Shown in pieces: positions 19,222 through 29,378 of a stretch of 64,000 nt of DNA. Where the stretch lies: assembly GCA_037178625.1 (NCBI GenBank), contig CM074149.1, positions 186,001 to 250,000 on the forward strand. The letters run 5' to 3'. Below the pieces are notes generated by a model. The model was not told the DNA's origin. It was given only the letters and a program-made list of their open reading frames with translations, and made no database searches. A program made the position numbers and the translations under genes. Positions within the stretch are counted from its first letter, which is position 1. Every line of letters begins with the position of its first letter. The DNA is from Skeletonema tropicum. Its lineage: Eukaryota; Bacillariophyta; Thalassiosirophyceae; Thalassiosirales; Thalassiosiraceae.

Positions 19222-20363
19222 GAGAATGAATAGGTGTATAGGTGTTGAAATAACAAACTTGCCTAGAGTTTTAAAGTAGACCAGAGCTAGCAGACGTATC
19301 AAGTGTCTTTCTATGAATTAAATTCCAGCATTCACTGCATCTCAAAGCTGACCGTTCTTTTTCAGGGCTACCCATTTGTTGGCCTAACAATGACGCAAAC
19401 TCAACAGCTATGTATGTAGTGTCATGTTCTCTGTTTACACGCTCAGCTGAACGAGATGCACGTATGTACTTATGTAGGTCTTTAGGTTATTTCTGTGTTA
19501 CGGTAAACTACGGGTCAAATGAGAGCAGCAGACAAGAGTCTCATCGTCTTGTCTTGAGCTCAATAGTGCACAGAGCAAGCAATAATGATACATTTCATGT
19601 TAGTGTCACACACCATTGACAAGTAGCAATGCAGTACTTTCTAAGGATCAACATGGACCTTTCATATATGTACAATGTAAATATTGCATATAGAGTTTTT
19701 CAGCCAATCAGCACATCCAAGATCCAATTGGCTACAGAAGTAGAAACCAATCCAACACCAAGAAGATTTTATGATCTCAATCTACAGTCTTGAGAGATAC
19801 AGACGCAGCTCACATGAATTCGTTCGCCTTGGGCATTTTCTCAATGTAAAATTGTCCAGCTACTTGGAACGCCATCTAATTCGTCGTCCTCGGATTGAGC
19901 TCTCTCTAGAGTTCGAGCCCTTGCTTCTCTGCTTCTCTTCAGTTTCGAAAGTGAACCACCCTACTGTACATGCGCATAGGATCTTCTGTCATACATGGGA
20001 GTCCTCTTCAGAGGAACTCTGCACACGTGAGCTGAGTCCTCCAAGTGACTCAGACAGGTGTCTGAAGATCCTATGTAGGGTGGGGCGCAGTGGTGAATCA
20101 CGATTACCTGTGACGTCATCTTCACAGGCTTTATTCGACATTATGGAGTACCGCTAATGATATTTCATATGCGCAAAGTGCAAAGTAAGGCCATTTACTT
20201 CAACTCGGGTCTGGATGCATGCATGCAACTATCCTGCAGTTTGACCAATGACCAATGTGTGCGCTCATTCTCTTCTCGCGGGCAACGATGAATGTCTCAT
20301 ATCTCATATCTAACAGCAGCGAGCAAGGAAAGGTATTAATCTATGTAATTAAAGTATATAACC
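19222..20363. other. module spacer between ankyrin gene 3 and MQQQ gene 2
   Basis: Non-coding, colinear with 15687-16705 and with 29055-29208 plus 38229-38740. It contains the hairpin element at 19956-20083 and the GGCTTTATTCGACATTATGG block. Confidence 0.6.
19956..20083. repeat. foldback (hairpin) element, 128 bp
   Basis: The ends are CCACCCTAC and GTAGGGTGG, and the inner arms ATAGGATCTTC and GAAGATCCTAT pair, with further pairing inside (GAGTCCTC with GAGTCCTCC-like segments). A 116-bp relative lies at 38346-38461 in the equivalent spacer, and the spacer at 15687-16705 appears to lack it. It fits a small MITE-like foldback insertion or a structured RNA. Confidence 0.75.
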
Positions 20364-20924
20364 ATGCAGCAACAGTATCGAACACAGCGTAGGCTTAAAC
20401 CAAAGGTTTCAAGACAATACACCTCCAGCTTTTCCGGTATTGATTGGGGCTTTCGATCGTCTCAACAAGATAGCTCCACAGCCGTTGATGATCTTCTTCA
20501 TGACAGCTCTCGGCAAGAACTCACAAAAGATCAGCAAGATGCACTCATGTCATCGTTGGGTGAGGATAAGGAAGAATTGCGTAGTACAGTTATAAGTCAA
20601 GAAAGTAATGATGTCGCTTCGACAACTGAAACTGAAACTGAAACTGCACAGAAAAGTAAGAAGGGCGGTCATTCTACGCAGAATCGGTCGACGCTCTCGA
20701 CAGCATTGAATTCATTGAGGGGTACGCTTCGTGAGATGCTTGCTCCATTAGAAAATGAACTTATGACGACCAATCTGGAGCAAAGCAATGCTGGGGCTGG
20801 GGAAATCTGCCCTCGTCAGATGATTGCAGGTGCAGGTCCTCCTGCTACGCTCGTCACTCGTAGGTGCTCTTCTCAACTATATGAATCCGACGTAGATGAT
20901 GATGGTTTCCTCAATTGGAAATGA
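20364..20924 (+). CDS. MQQQ-family unknown protein, copy 2 (186 residues)
   Basis: This is the shortest and probably least rearranged member: MQQQYRTQRR start, SFSGIDWGF, a DSSRQELTK helix, an STVISQESND segment, a Ser/Lys-rich middle, an LREMLAPLEN stretch, and the acidic ending ESDVDDDGFLNWK. Hydrophilic, no recognisable domain. It follows ankyrin gene 3 on the same strand. It resembles the 38741 copy most closely, including the C-terminal third and 3' flank. No function can be given. Confidence 0.7.
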   Translation: MQQQYRTQRRLKPKVSRQYTSSFSGIDWGFRSSQQDSSTAVDDLLHDSSRQELTKDQQDALMSSLGEDKEELRSTVISQESNDVASTTETETETAQKSKKGGHSTQNRSTLSTALNSLRGTLREMLAPLENELMTTNLEQSNAGAGEICPRQMIAGAGPPATLVTRRCSSQLYESDVDDDGFLNWK

Positions 20925-21016
20925 TACCCATCGATCGCGGAAATGAAACTGTTGTACTTTAAGCGTGGGGAGTGCTGTGTAATACCTCGTCTTCTATTTG
21001 AACTTTACTTGGATGA

Positions 21017-21170
21017 CGAAGTAAGTCCTCTGGAATACGCCATCCTGAGCGATGCTGAGATAGAAACAGTCAAGTTGTTACAAAAGGCGGCGTCGGTATC
21101 TTTGAAGGAGATACAGTCGCGATCGAATAGTCCAGTCAATGCTTCGTCAGTTCCCGTGACCGTGAGGTGA
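21017..21170 (+). pseudogene. ankyrin gene fragment (C-terminal 50 codons)
   Basis: This frame encodes only the last ankyrin-like motif (SPLEYAILSDAE/VKLLQ) and the tail ending VPVTVR, nearly identical to copy 3. It is fused directly to the 3' flank of MQQQ gene 2: the sequence up to about 21010 matches the 3' flank of the 38741 copy, then switches to ankyrin sequence. This marks a recombination junction between adjacent modules and a truncated third ankyrin gene. Confidence 0.8.
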
Positions 21171-21219
21171 GAGCTGAATAGGTGTATAGGTGTTGAAATA
21201 ACAAACTTGCCTAGAATTT

Positions 21220-21443
21220 TACACTTCCCGCTACACGCGAAATCATCTTTTTTTCGACGTGACACCCTGCTCAGCCGAAAAGCTAGAGCGTTAGCAAGCG
21301 TCAGACGACCACTGCCTTGCAAGTCGAATATCACTTTTGACACAACAAACGTACCACAACTTCATTCTAACCTCTCTTGTGAATTCGCCGACTGTTAGCC
21401 TTACTTCCTGACTATCGTATTTTTCGACTTACGGCCATTTCAA
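21220..21443. repeat. left terminal inverted repeat of the TIR transposon
   Basis: The inner part (about 21360-21443) is complementary to 24211-24293 at high identity (for example CTCTTGTGAATTCGCCGACT), and the outer part (21220-21300) to 28940-29054 with scattered differences. The middle is more diverged. Confidence 0.85.
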
Positions 21444-21516
21444 AAAATTTTATCGGTGAAGAAGTCTTGAAAAGCTCTGTTCTTACTATACTCTTACTAT
21501 ACATGTTATTTCTACT

Positions 21517-23778
21517 CTATTTCAACTTGCTAGCCCTCCATTCGACGAAGGCTGGAATCTTTGCTTTCATTTCTTGACATAGCGGTTTGAACGAGTTGAT
21601 CCCATCGAGTTTTTTGCCTTCCTTTACGTTGTCATCTCGACCCATCCTCGCAAGCTCGTCCCTCTTGAGCAATTCCTTCATTTTATCTAGCGACATGGAG
21701 GCCAATGGCTCTACGTTGAGTTGGAGAGTCAATTTCTCTTGTTCATATTCGACTTCAATGCCTCGATGAGCAATCTCCGCTCGAAGGAGACAGGGAAGGA
21801 GCTTCATTCTCACGAACTGCGGCGAACCATCTAAACTCAATTGCGCCACCAATAGAGACTGGGATGTGTGGCTTTGCACTTCGCTGATTCTTGCTAATAT
21901 TACGTGGCTTCGCTAGAGCAGCCTCCATCTCCTTCTTCTTCTTTTCGACAACTTCGGCTCTTTTCATCTTGTTGCCCGTTCTGTAGTGCTTGAAAACTTC
22001 AGTGAAAACTCCATCAGGGAGATCCTTCTTTAATTGTTGTGCAACTAGGATTTCGTCGCGAAGATGTGGCAAGAGGCCTGCTTGGCGTTCCGCTCCTTTC
22101 ACTCGCTTCACTCTCTTCTTCTCCGTAATAGTTGCTCTTTCCTTTTGCTTCTCGTCGACAGACGCACGGTTGTATGGATGGAAGAGCATAGAAAATATTA
22201 TCAGGCGTGCAGTTCGACGAGCTCCTTTGACGTTAGACCTGGCCATAATATTGATCTTCTGCACGAAGCATTCGATCCTCTGTTGATTGAATGCATGAGG
22301 AACTATATACTCGTGAATAAGATCCAGGATGGCTTCATAGTTCTCACCATCCCACGTATCTTCGTCGAAGAAATCCACCGTTTCAACGGCGACAAGTGAC
22401 TTGAATAGGAGGTCTTTGTGCTTTTGAATGAGTGGATCCTTCAGTATCTCAGTCGCATTAGCTCCTTGTGTCAAGTACCGCATGGCTTCACCAACATTTA
22501 CAGTATGCGCAACACCGTATTGTTTTAGATTCTCTAATTCAACTTCTTCGTTTAAAAATCGAAGGTCCCAGCTTCTAGCATGTCATTTTCACAAGCTTGT
22601 AGCCAGCGAAGTAACTCACGCTTGAACACTTTATGACCGCCCATCAAATACACGAGCAACGCAGCCGATGTCCATTGCGTTTCCAGATGCTTTACCGCAC
22701 TGGCTAAAAACTGCTGGAAAAATGCTTTCGTTACAGCATCCATGAACTCTCGCCCCGCTAGGGTCTCGTCTCCAAGATTAGGTAGACCCTCGCGAGACTT
22801 CATGTAACGTTCAAACTCTGGCATGTCTTGCCAGTTGTCAATGTGCTCTGAATTCTTGCGTAATCGGGATAATACATTTTTGTTTACGAGAGCGGAGCAG
22901 CTTGGCACGTTGCGAATGGTGTGGCGGCCAACCTTTACGTCGCGAAACGTCGTTTGATACTCCCGTTTATTCCCTGACACTGAACTCACTTCGCTTGGCA
23001 TTTCCAACCCAATGTCTTCTTCATTCTCCACCTCCTCCTCCTCCGAGTCGAGATTGCATTGTTCCAAAAGCAAATTGTACAGTGGGGAGTCGACTTCTAT
23101 CTTCAGTCTCCGACTCTTGTCTGACATTACAATCACTGCATCGATAGTTTTGTTCGATGCTTCAGTGGCAGTGGCAGCTATGTTATTGTTGTCATTTTGT
23201 TCGGTTGTAGTTTCGGGCGTGGCTTGACGTGTCTTCTTTTGAGGCGGTTGGTTCTCCTTCAATGATGACGATGGAGATGGAGGACGTACAGTAGCAGCAC
23301 ATTTCTTCTCCTCGGCATCCTTTCTCTTCTGTGCCTTCTTCGCTTCCGCTGCAAGTGCGGTCTCCAACTGCGTTTTCAATGCATCGTCGAGTTGGATGTC
23401 TGCAATGTTTTGCAACATTCCATCTCTTTGCATTGGATCAGCGATGTCGATTTCTCGGGCAGCGTCCACTGATTCAAAGACACCAATTGCCGTAATGCGT
23501 GTGCCATCAGCAATGTAATTCTTGTATACGTATAGAACATCGTCACCATCATGCTCTACTCCCATATTCTTCAATGCCACTGAATAAGCGTCATCGCTGC
23601 ACGTGAAGGCTTTCAGAAGCGTCTTTTTGTCGATGTTGATGCCACATTTCAAACCAAGAATCTTGACTAACACATCAGCCTCGTGGAATTGTCCTCTCAA
23701 TGAAGCAGAGCTGAGTAATACACGCACAACTGCCTTACGAGTTGCCTTTTGGCACTTCCCGTTCGACAGCGACGCCAT
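21517..23778 (-). pseudogene. decayed protein of the TIR transposon (candidate transposase), unfamiliar
   Basis: Three minus-strand frames read as one protein of about 750 residues: 23778-22552 (Met in MASLSNG; open upstream to 23916), then 22550-21755, then about 21890-21517. The first join is at a T5 run followed by TAA (about 22550), where a -1 shift continues sensibly (LNEEVELENLKQYG). The second is near 21890. Visible features are an N-terminal basic half, an Ala/Lys-rich coiled segment (about residues 130-160), a Pro/Ser/Thr linker, an acidic patch (EEEEVENEED), and a C-terminal helical region rich in Lys/Glu. I see no DDE/DDD signature, zinc finger or other known transposase motif. Position between long TIRs implies the transposition protein, but that is inference. 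Confidence 0.55.
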
Positions 23779-24210
23779 CCTCCATCCTCCATCGACAATG
23801 ACGAAATTATTGATTGTATTGACTTGAAGGCAGCAGAAATTTTTGAAACGTAGGTACGATATTGTACGTATCACAGAACGATTAATAAAATATTGTGGCC
23901 AACACATCCATCTCATTATCGACCTAGAACACCAGCATGATCATCCCGACGACATAACACCGAATGAATTGATTCTGGCGACACCAACGTTGCTATTACA
24001 GCCAAAAGACTCCCTAAAAATCACCCCAACGAAGAGCAGTACGGAAGTGCGCATGTATGGCATAACTGACAATTCGGAGGTCGTCGAATCCACTACATGG
24101 GACGATGAGTGAAAGCTGTTACTATACATCATGTTTTGCCGGTCGTATTGGCAAATAGAATGCAGTGGAAGATAGAAGAGCTGTCGGCCCCCACCGGCCA
24201 TGTAAAAAAG

Positions 24211-24345
24211 TTGAAATGGCCATAAGTCAAAAAGTACGAAGTCAGGAAGTAAGGCTAACAGTCGGCGAATTCACAAGAGAGGGTAGAATGATGTTGTTGA
24301 TACATAGAAGAGTTGTCCGCATCATCATGTGCGTTTTTTATGGGG
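24211..24345. repeat. right terminal inverted repeat, inner part
   Basis: Complementary to the inner left TIR (21360-21443), including GGCGAATTCACAAGAGAGGG. It is cut at 24345/24346 by the start of the first nested element. Confidence 0.8.
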
Positions 24346-25080
24346 TCCGAAGTCCGTGCCTCATTCACCTCCTTGCTGCAAATCTTGTTGCATGTCAAGC
24401 TGAGATAAAATTCAATCTTACTTGTTCTTTAATCTCTAGTTACCGTTGGGGAAGTTGACCCACTTTTCTCCTCCAATTGTCTCCGGCTCTCTGTGTCAAA
24501 TGACCTGGGCATTTGCGTGCGGCGTCACTCATGAGTTGCAGGCCAGCCCTCATCTAGGGGTGAGCCCGAGGTAGGTGTCCTCGGGGCACGGGAAAGACAC
24601 GTAATCGCGATCTCACCGTGAACCTGCCATGCTTCAGCCTACCGCTACTAGCACCAGTAGAGATCTCGAATCAATATTTGTGAAGAAGAAAGCTTCGCAT
24701 CATAACCCCCCAAAACAAGGGGGGCAACAACCGAAATAACCCAGGGTCGGGTGGGTGGGAAAATTTAATAAGCTGCTTGGAAAATGCGTTGTGGAGTCTT
24801 GATCGGGTCCTCCTTACTAACCAAATTCCAAGCGTCTATCTCCCATTCAAATGTTCAGTGTTGTCATCGCACCTGCGTGTTGATAAAGCAAAGAGTGACC
24901 TCGCAACTCCAGCTACTTTTCACTTTGGTTTGGTACGCCTTTCTCACTCCGTCATTTGAATACAAATCTTTCTGCATCTGGCGTCGTTCTTCTTTGAAAG
25001 CCGCTCGCTTCTTAGATGTTTTCTGCTTGTCCGTTCAATCCTTACTACTGGCGGACCCTCTTTACTAATGTGACGATCGG
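24346..25080 (+). mobile_element. nested element, internally deleted short copy (735 bp)
   Basis: It starts TCCGAAGTCC and ends GACGATCGG, as does the adjacent 3855-bp unit. Its first about 361 bases equal 25081-25446 and its last about 317 bases equal 28614-28935, as far as I can see without a difference. Between them are 57 bases of filler that I do not find in the long copy. It abuts the long copy head to tail with no spacer. The translated 94-codon frame in the shared right end is identical in both copies but has no recognisable product. Confidence 0.75.
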
Positions 25081-25453
25081 TCCGAAGTCCGTGCCTCATT
25101 CACCTCCTTGCTGCAAATCTTGTTGCATGTCAAGCTGAGATAAAATTCAATCTTACTTGTTCTTTAATCTCTAGTTACCGTTGGGGAAGTTGACCCACTT
25201 TTCTCCTCCAATTGTCTCCGGCTCTCTGTGTCAAATGACCTGGGCATTTGCGTGCGGCGTCACTCATGAGTTGCAGGCCAGCCCTCATCTAGGGGTGAGC
25301 CCGAGGTAGGTGTCCTCGGGGCACGGGAAAGACACGTAATCGCGATCTCACCGTGAACCTGCCATGCTTCAGCCTACCGCTACTAGCACCAGTAGAGATC
25401 TCGAATCAATATTTGTGAAGAAGAAAGCTTCGCATCATAACCCCCCTCGGCAA

Positions 25454-26114
25454 CTAAGACTCCTCGAACACTCCAGCGTGGTTCCAGTGGCAGACCATGC
25501 TTGAGTAATTTGCTCCCATGAGCTTTCCTTGCTTGCATGATGAAGGAAACAGCCTCAAAAACTGCCTGAGGTAGAACATCCTGTGCCTGCGGCCAACCTT
25601 ACCCTTAACCTTTCGTGAGGGGGGAGGTTGCAGTTCCATAATGCAGCGCGATACAATCGTACACAGGATGCTCACCCAAAAGAAGAGCAAGGCTGTAGTT
25701 TCTTCCGTAGCCCGATCCTCATCTGCAAGAAAAGAGAGAGAAATGATACAATGCATGGTTAGCGTTCGCTTGCACTCAGGTTGATCACTCCACTTGTACC
25801 TCAAATACCCAAGGGTGCATCTCATCTTCAAATTTTTAACCTTCTTCCTATTTCCTTCTTCTGTCGATAAAAGCTAGAAGGTCGCTGTGGGTACCTAGTT
25901 TTTGTGTGCCTGCATCGTAGTTCCCCCCCCCATAGACACCCTTAAGCTGTAATCTTCCATATCCATCTTGCAGGATAGGCCGGTCCCTTGCCTCGCCGAC
26001 TCCAAAAACTCCCTGAATACTCCGTTGTAGTCCGTCATCCAAGCTGCCGCAAAGATTGTTTTGACTAGCATTGGACTTGAATCTCTGCCTCAACTCTTCC
26101 AGGCGTCCCATCAA
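25454..26114 (-). other. possible captured, spliced gene fragment
   Basis: On the minus strand a good 3' splice site (TTTCTTGCAG preceded by a pyrimidine tract, acceptor AG at 25733-25734) follows a branch-like GCTAACC. Possible donors are GTACAAG (25793-25799) or GTGCAAG (25769-25775), giving a 67- or 43-base intron. Open frames of 125 and 88 codons flank it. The products are unrecognised and the frames do not obviously join, so this may be a fragment of a host gene carried by the element. Confidence 0.3.
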
Positions 26115-26971
26115 GTCATCGAATCACGGCAGAACACAACATCCCATCCTGATTTGTTCACGCTGCCTTAATCTTCCTTCCTCCCGAAGTAGTGCCCGAA
26201 CCCGCCGCCCCGCCCAAGGACGTTTATCTGGACAGCAATGTTTCTAACTGTCACGACGTGACGAACCGTACATCCCCGTGAAGGAGGAAGATGTGGGTAG
26301 TGTAGACTGGATCATTCCTCATTAACAACTGGAAGCATGGCATTCTCCTTTCGTCATAATCACACACCCCCCCCCCGGAAAACAAATTGTATCAGAGTGG
26401 CTACGTAGTTTGACAGACGCATGGCGCAGTGTCATGAAAGAAGCCACATGTGCCGCCCCGCTCGCTCCTTCGGTACTTGGCTCCTCAGCATTAGTAGTGG
26501 GTGAACACTACCGACTGCTGGGATATGCCCATCTCCTATCTTCCCATCTATCCTGCCTGCGTAGCCACACGCGCTGAAATATGTGAATATGATCAAACCC
26601 TCCTCCCGCCAAACCTAACTACAGACCTGCGTTCTTCTGTCACTCTTGAGGGCGCCGACGAAAGAATTACAGAACAGCGTATGTCATCCACACACATGGA
26701 CGGAGGGAGTCACGAAGCGATCCAAACAGGCAAGCCCTGGGGATGTCCGATGTCATCCGATTTCATAGGGCACACCTTCAACTGAACTAGCATCCACCAC
26801 CGACAATTGTTATGGGCGTCTCTCCACAATAGCATACCTCACAGTGCCGCCGCTGGGAGGTTGCAGATGAAGCAAGCGTGGATGGAGTTGTATCTCTTGT
26901 AGATGGCATTAGAAGAGGATGCATTTCCGTAGCAAGTCATGCCACACAATGTGGTAGCAGAGGAAAGGTTA

Positions 26972-27031
26972 CAAATGAAAGGAGTGTGGTGGAGTGTATC
27001 GCAAATGAAAGGAGTGTGGTGGAGTGTATCG
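26972..27031 (+). repeat. 30-bp tandem duplication
   Basis: CAAATGAAAGGAGTGTGGTG... (30 bases) occurs twice without interruption at 26972 and 27002, inside the long nested element. Confidence 0.9.
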
Positions 27032-27514
27032 CCCGAGTGCACACCTTGAGTCTACCGCTGGCTTTTGAAGCAGACGAAACTCCGTAGCAAGTCATGACAC
27101 ACAACTCCAAGCTGTGTGTCAGCCTTCGCTTCCTCATCGCGTCGCAGCATGCACAACATATCGCTGTTCCAAACAGCATGCGATCACTGGAGATGTAGCG
27201 GAATACTTGACTGAGTACCTGCCCTACCTCACCACTGACACCAAGAGACCATAGTAGCTTCGGCATTTAGTCAGTCGTCCACAAGCTTCTCCATTGTGCA
27301 AGAGCTTCCGTCCAGGTCTGACGTCCCCATAAGAGTAATCGTCAGCATCCACTGTTTCCTAAGATGTCAACTCAAAACAGGACTGGTCCCAATATGTTCC
27401 GAATAACAGTAGTTTATGGACATCCCAGAATAAGACGTCTAATCAACTACTGACGAGGATCTTATTGCGTCACCCAAACACCGCAGGTGACTCCCCCCCG
27501 GTATCCCAACTAAC

Positions 27515-28140
27515 ACCTAACCTCGGCTGTCATACACTCATACATTGCTCCCGTTGATCGTTGAGATAGTGCTATCTCCGTTCTAGATAAACCATGCAGT
27601 TCCAAACCGCATGATGTCATCGGAGATTCATCGCAATAATCAGTTCCATACACAAGAAGAAGGCCCGCTACTAGCTTTAGGGCGGTAGTGAGACCCCGAA
27701 GAAGATGGACCTTTCATCATCTTGTATACGAAAGCACATGGTAGACTTGTATCAAAGAAGCAGCAAGTAACTGTGTAGTATGCACATGTCCGTCAGCAGC
27801 ATCTTCCCCCGAAGATAGGTAAGCAGGCGTAGGCAACCCTCTCACTATGTGACCGGGTTGTTGCTTCCGTGGAGGACAGATTGGTAGGGCAACTGCTGAA
27901 GAACTCGTTGGCATATGCATAAGACGTATTGGAAGGGTAGCATGCGTAGCAGCACATGTGGCACCGATGGTCCCAGTAGGAAGGACAGAGCCTCGGTCTC
28001 CCATCGATACAACATCCATCATCCCGTCCCCTCATCAGTAAAAGATATCTCAGCATATCTTCCACAAAGGATAGTCCGATACAAGCTGTACCTAATATTC
28101 AGCTTGGCTAGAGAACCATCCACCAATGACTAACACTCCA
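27515..28140 (+). repeat. dispersed repeat, copy 2 (partner at 9250-9960)
   Basis: Direct-orientation partner of 9250-9960, with scattered substitutions and small indels. A weaker third echo (CATCGATCGATACACATCCA...) is visible around 28245-28300. Confidence 0.75.
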
Positions 28141-28935
28141 GCTCGATGGGGAACTTCCACAGACGATGCCCCCCTAGCGGCATCTGGTCTCCACCAAAAT
28201 TATGAAATACGTATTTGACTGATTGAAGAACACGTCCGTCTTCTACCACACATCGATCGATACACATCCATCATCCGTCCCCCATCAGCAAAAGTTGATG
28301 GTGGAACACCCCCAGCATAGCAAATTGCTAGAAGGCGTTCACGTCCTTCACCAACCTACCCCCCCCGGAAAATAATAATATCCGTAGAGTAGACGTCCCC
28401 TGCCCATGCCGATCGAAATCGAGCAGAGAAGAGCTGCTGGAGGGGTCCTACGCGTCAGGAACCCCCCCGGACCAATACGCACCATGTGCGACAACAATAT
28501 TATACACTCCAACCCACCATCCGCATCATCGTATGAGAGTTGTGAGGGTGGGAGGGGGAAAAAGACATACAAAACCCGTGAACGTTGACTCTCAAAGACG
28601 TTCACCAAACTTTAAAAATTTAATAAGCTGCTTGGAAAATGCGTTGTGGAGTCTTGATCGGGTCCTCCTTACTAACCAAATTCCAAGCGTCTATCTCCCA
28701 TTCAAATGTTCAGTGTTGTCATCGCACCTGCGTGTTGATAAAGCAAAGAGTGACCTCGCAACTCCAGCTACTTTTCACTTTGGTTTGGTACGCCTTTCTC
28801 ACTCCGTCATTTGAATACAAATCTTTCTGCATCTGGCGTCGTTCTTCTTTGAAAGCCGCTCGCTTCTTAGATGTTTTCTGCTTGTCCGTTCAATCCTTAC
28901 TACTGGCGGACCCTCTTTACTAATGTGACGATCGG

Positions 28936-29054
28936 TCGATGTGACGCTAACTAAATGTTCTAGCTTTTGGCCGAACAGGGTGTCACATCTTGGCGCGCTC
29001 GCCTGATTACAAAAATTCTCGAGAAAGATGATTACGCGAGTACCGGGAACTGTA
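28936..29054. repeat. right terminal inverted repeat, outer part
   Basis: The reverse complement aligns with 21220-21310 (for example GTGACACCCTG and AAAAGCTAGA shared), ending CTGTA at 29054 next to the AATTT duplication. Confidence 0.75.
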
Positions 29055-29208
29055 AATTTTAAAGTAGACCAGAGCTAGTATCAACTGTCTTTCTATGAAT
29101 TGAATTCCAGCATTCACTGCATCTTGACGGTACTTTTTCTGGGCTACCCATTATGTGTTGGCCTAACAATGACGCAAAACTCAACAGCTATAGTGTCATG
29201 TCCTGTTC
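29055..29208 (+). other. displaced piece of module spacer
   Basis: It matches the 3' flank of ankyrin gene 3 (about 19270-19430) and continues, after the retroelement, at about 38229. It therefore identifies both insertion points: the TIR transposon on its left and the retroelement on its right. Confidence 0.8.
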
Positions 29209-29378
29209 ACTGTCTGTGAGGAGAGAGCGAAGTCCAGACGGGGAGGCTTGCACGTGCGTGACCAACACTGAGTTCTTGACGAATGCAAACCACCAAGCCA
29301 CAAAATTTTTGCGTATTGCTGTGAGCAGCAAGCAACAGCAAGAATAGAGTAGTTGTAGTAGTTTAATTAACTGCGCTC

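Larger units (their letters stand above)
25081..28935 (+). mobile_element. nested element, long copy (3855 bp), class uncertain
   Basis: It shares both ends with the 735-bp unit and lies directly behind it. Helitron-like hints are a 5' TC, a 3' CTAAT preceded by a small GTCCG...CGGAC stem, and the head-to-tail arrangement, but the expected A/T insertion point is not seen. Alternatively the short CCGA/TCGG similarity of the ends could be tiny TIRs. The interior (25447-28613) contains C9-C11 tracts, a 30-bp tandem duplication, a candidate spliced gene fragment at about 25454-26114 (minus) and a copy of the dispersed repeat. No Rep/helicase frame is present, so it would be non-autonomous. Confidence 0.5.
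21220..29054. mobile_element. TIR DNA transposon with 5-bp target duplication, interrupted by nested elements
   Basis: The ends TACACTTCCCG (left) and CGGGAACTGTA (right) are inverted repeats flanked by AATTT at 21215-21219 and 29055-29059. The equivalent uninterrupted sequence exists in the module copies (AGAATTTTAAAGTAGACC at about 15747), so the insertion site is directly visible. The left TIR extends to about 21443; the right TIR is 24211-24345 plus 28936-29054, split by two inserted elements. Without these the transposon is about 3.2 kb with one decayed minus-strand gene. TIR length above 200 bp with a 5-bp duplication does not match a superfamily that I can name confidently. Confidence 0.8.

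Noticed and set aside
24784..25068. 94-codon frame duplicated identically at 28639-28923
   Set aside because: Identity is explained by the recent duplication of the element ends; no domain or start context supports translation.
26340..26380. C-rich tracts as a possible G-quadruplex or origin
   Set aside because: Only one uninterrupted run here; no supporting pattern, and run length may be unreliable in the assembly.
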